From assembly GCF_000218895.1 (NCBI RefSeq), contig NC_015703.1:5345001-5409000 (forward strand): a stretch of DNA of 64,000 nucleotides. The letters are read 5' to 3'. Shown here in pieces: positions 62,935 to 64,000 of this stretch (position 1 is the stretch's first letter; each line of letters opens with the position of its first letter). Origin of the DNA: Runella slithyformis DSM 19594. GTDB taxonomy: Bacteria > Bacteroidota > Bacteroidia > Cytophagales > Spirosomataceae. The position numbers and the translations under genes were made by a program. The notes under the pieces are model-generated. The model made no database searches and had not been told where the DNA came from. It saw only the letters and a list, made by a program, of their open reading frames with translations.

Positions 62935-63795
62935 CTACGACAATAGACCGAGCAAATATGCACCGTAGCCGCTTTTTACCAGTGGCAGGGCTACTTTTCT
63001 CAATTGGTCGGCGTCAATAAACCCCATGCGATAGGCCACCTCCTCAATGCAGCCGATCTTTAACCCCTGCCGCTCTTCGATGACTTCTACAAACTGTCCC
63101 GCCTGCATCAATGAAGTGAAAGTACCCGTGTCCAGCCAGGCGGTTCCGCGATCCAGCACGCCCACTTTGAGTTTGCCCTGCTTCAGGTACTCTTTGTTCA
63201 CATCCGTGATCTCGTACTCCCCCCGTGGCGAAGGCGCTATGTTTTTCGCGATCTCCACCACTGAATTGTCATAAAAATACAGACCGGGTACGGCGTAATT
63301 GGACTTAGGCAAAACGGGTTTTTCTTCGATCGACAATACATTAAACAACTCGTCAAACTCCACTACCCCGTAGCGTTCGGGGTCATGGACCTGATAGGCA
63401 TACACTACCCCTCCTTCGGGGTCATTATTTGCCTGCAACAATTTACTCAACCCACTGCCGTAAAAAATATTATCGCCCAATACCAACGCTACCTTATCCT
63501 CCCCGATAAACTCCTCCCCGATCACAAAGGCCTGCGCCAAACCGTTCGGGAGCGGCTGCTCCGCGTACGAAAAGCGGCAGCCTATCTGTGAGCCATCGCC
63601 CAACAGCTTTTGGAAGTTGGGCAGATCATGCGGAGTGGAAATGATCAATACCTCGTTGATGCCCGCCAGCATCAGGATAGACAGCGGATAATAAATCATG
63701 GGTTTGTCGTAGACGGGCATCAATTGCTTACTGACCGCCAGGGTCAGTGGGTGCAGGCGGGTACCGGACCCTCCCGCTAAGATTATTCCTTTCAT
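62935..63795 (-). CDS. rfbA: Glucose-1-phosphate thymidylyltransferase
   Basis: From ATG 63795 ([18 protein letters not shown]) the protein has 286 residues of the RmlA family; a TTG nine bases upstream is less likely. The signature [20 protein letters not shown] and [21 protein letters not shown] are complete. It forms dTDP-glucose from dTTP and glucose-1-phosphate, the first step towards dTDP-rhamnose. Confidence 0.96.
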   Translation of the reverse strand: MKGIILAGGSGTRLHPLTLAVSKQLMPVYDKPMIYYPLSILMLAGINEVLIISTPHDLPNFQKLLGDGSQIGCRFSYAEQPLPNGLAQAFVIGEEFIGEDKVALVLGDNIFYGSGLSKLLQANNDPEGGVVYAYQVHDPERYGVVEFDELFNVLSIEEKPVLPKSNYAVPGLYFYDNSVVEIAKNIAPSPRGEYEITDVNKEYLKQGKLKVGVLDRGTAWLDTGTFTSLMQAGQFVEVIEERQGLKIGCIEEVAYRMGFIDADQLRKVALPLVKSGYGAYLLGLLS

Positions 63796-63816
63796 AGTTA
63801 TCAAGCCTTATCCCTG

Positions 63817-63839
63817 CCCTTCTCCCTATTGGAGAAGGG
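63817..63839. repeat. CCCTTCTCC/GGAGAAGGG hairpin
   Basis: A perfect 9-bp stem pairs 63817-63825 with 63831-63839 between rfbB and rfbA. It is of the palindromic intergenic kind and could also slow transcription between the two genes. Confidence 0.55.
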
Positions 63840-63893
63840 TTGTTTTTTTAGTTTATTCCACTTATTTTTTTGATTCTCTTTATACCCCATTTA

Positions 63894-64000
63894 TTACCGA
63901 TTGGCGTACATCTCTTCATAATAGTTCCGGTAATTGCCCGAAGTGACCTCCTCCAGCCAAACCGGATTGTTCAAAAACCAATCAACCGTGCGCTCCAGCC
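63894..64000 (-). CDS. rfbB: dTDP-glucose 4,6-dehydratase, C-terminal end (truncated by window edge)
   Basis: The last 34 codons read LERTVDWFLNNPVWLEEV to YEEMYANR, the standard RmlB C-terminus (WFLNN...YYExxYxNR). Only the end is in the window. It is upstream of rfbA on the same strand, completing an rfbB-rfbA-rfbD order. Confidence 0.88.
   Translation of the reverse strand, partial: LERTVDWFLNNPVWLEEVTSGNYRNYYEEMYANR

Overview
The window looks like a chromosomal segment of a gliding-type Bacteroidetes, most likely a cytophagale of the Runella/Spirosoma kind. The evidence is a gldC gene, a short 287-residue primary sigma factor, an orphan type IX secretion sorting domain, many TonB receptors with carboxypeptidase-like N-terminal domains, and promoters of the Bacteroidetes form TTTG / 19-21 nt / TAnnTTTG. 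The genus is inference only.

Positions 1-26,400 are mostly ordinary chromosome. They hold a LytS/LytTR-type two-component pair, an oxyR with both redox cysteines, a PatB-like C-S lyase, an ATP-grasp ligase, an FtsX/LolE-like permease, gldC, argC, an M15-peptidase lipoprotein, a GH113-like lipoprotein, rpoD, pnp, rpsO, an LptF/LptG-family permease, a tRNA with anticodon CAT, an IS4-family element, trpA, a deformylase-like gene, a large heme-binding dehydrogenase-like protein, a Gfo/Idh/MocA oxidoreductase and fur. Divergent from oxyR is a promoter-plus-terminator unit with no ORF. I read it as a candidate OxyS-like small RNA.

Positions 26,400-41,000 form an iron-acquisition region. One unit is a TonB siderophore receptor, a DUF6607-like protein and a PepSY membrane protein, with two Fur-box-like palindromes over its promoter. 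A second unit holds apbE (FMN transferase), an ankyrin protein, a DUF2271 protein with a flavinylation-type motif, and a four-helix PepSY membrane reductase fused to flavodoxin and FAD/NAD domains. Together these could carry electrons across the inner membrane to periplasmic ferric iron. The locus is eroding: it contains a deletion fusion of a TonB receptor with a DUF4374 protein, a PepSY remnant, and a hemerythrin-type pseudogene.

Positions 41,150-44,500 are a vitamin B12 uptake unit: promoter, cobalamin riboswitch, BtuB-like receptor, and a translationally overlapping BtuG-like beta-propeller lipoprotein.

Positions 46,400-64,000 are a surface-polysaccharide region. It holds a WcaJ-type initiating phosphotransferase, a sugar-nucleotide epimerase, a GT2 enzyme, an ArnT-like GT39 enzyme, a PagL-type lipid A deacylase, a Wzi-like protein, and rfbD, rfbA and the end of rfbB for dTDP-rhamnose. 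Embedded in it are two paralogous two-gene modules, each an outer-membrane barrel followed by a large lipoprotein. I could not assign these modules to a known system. Several families of short dispersed intergenic repeats lie between genes here.
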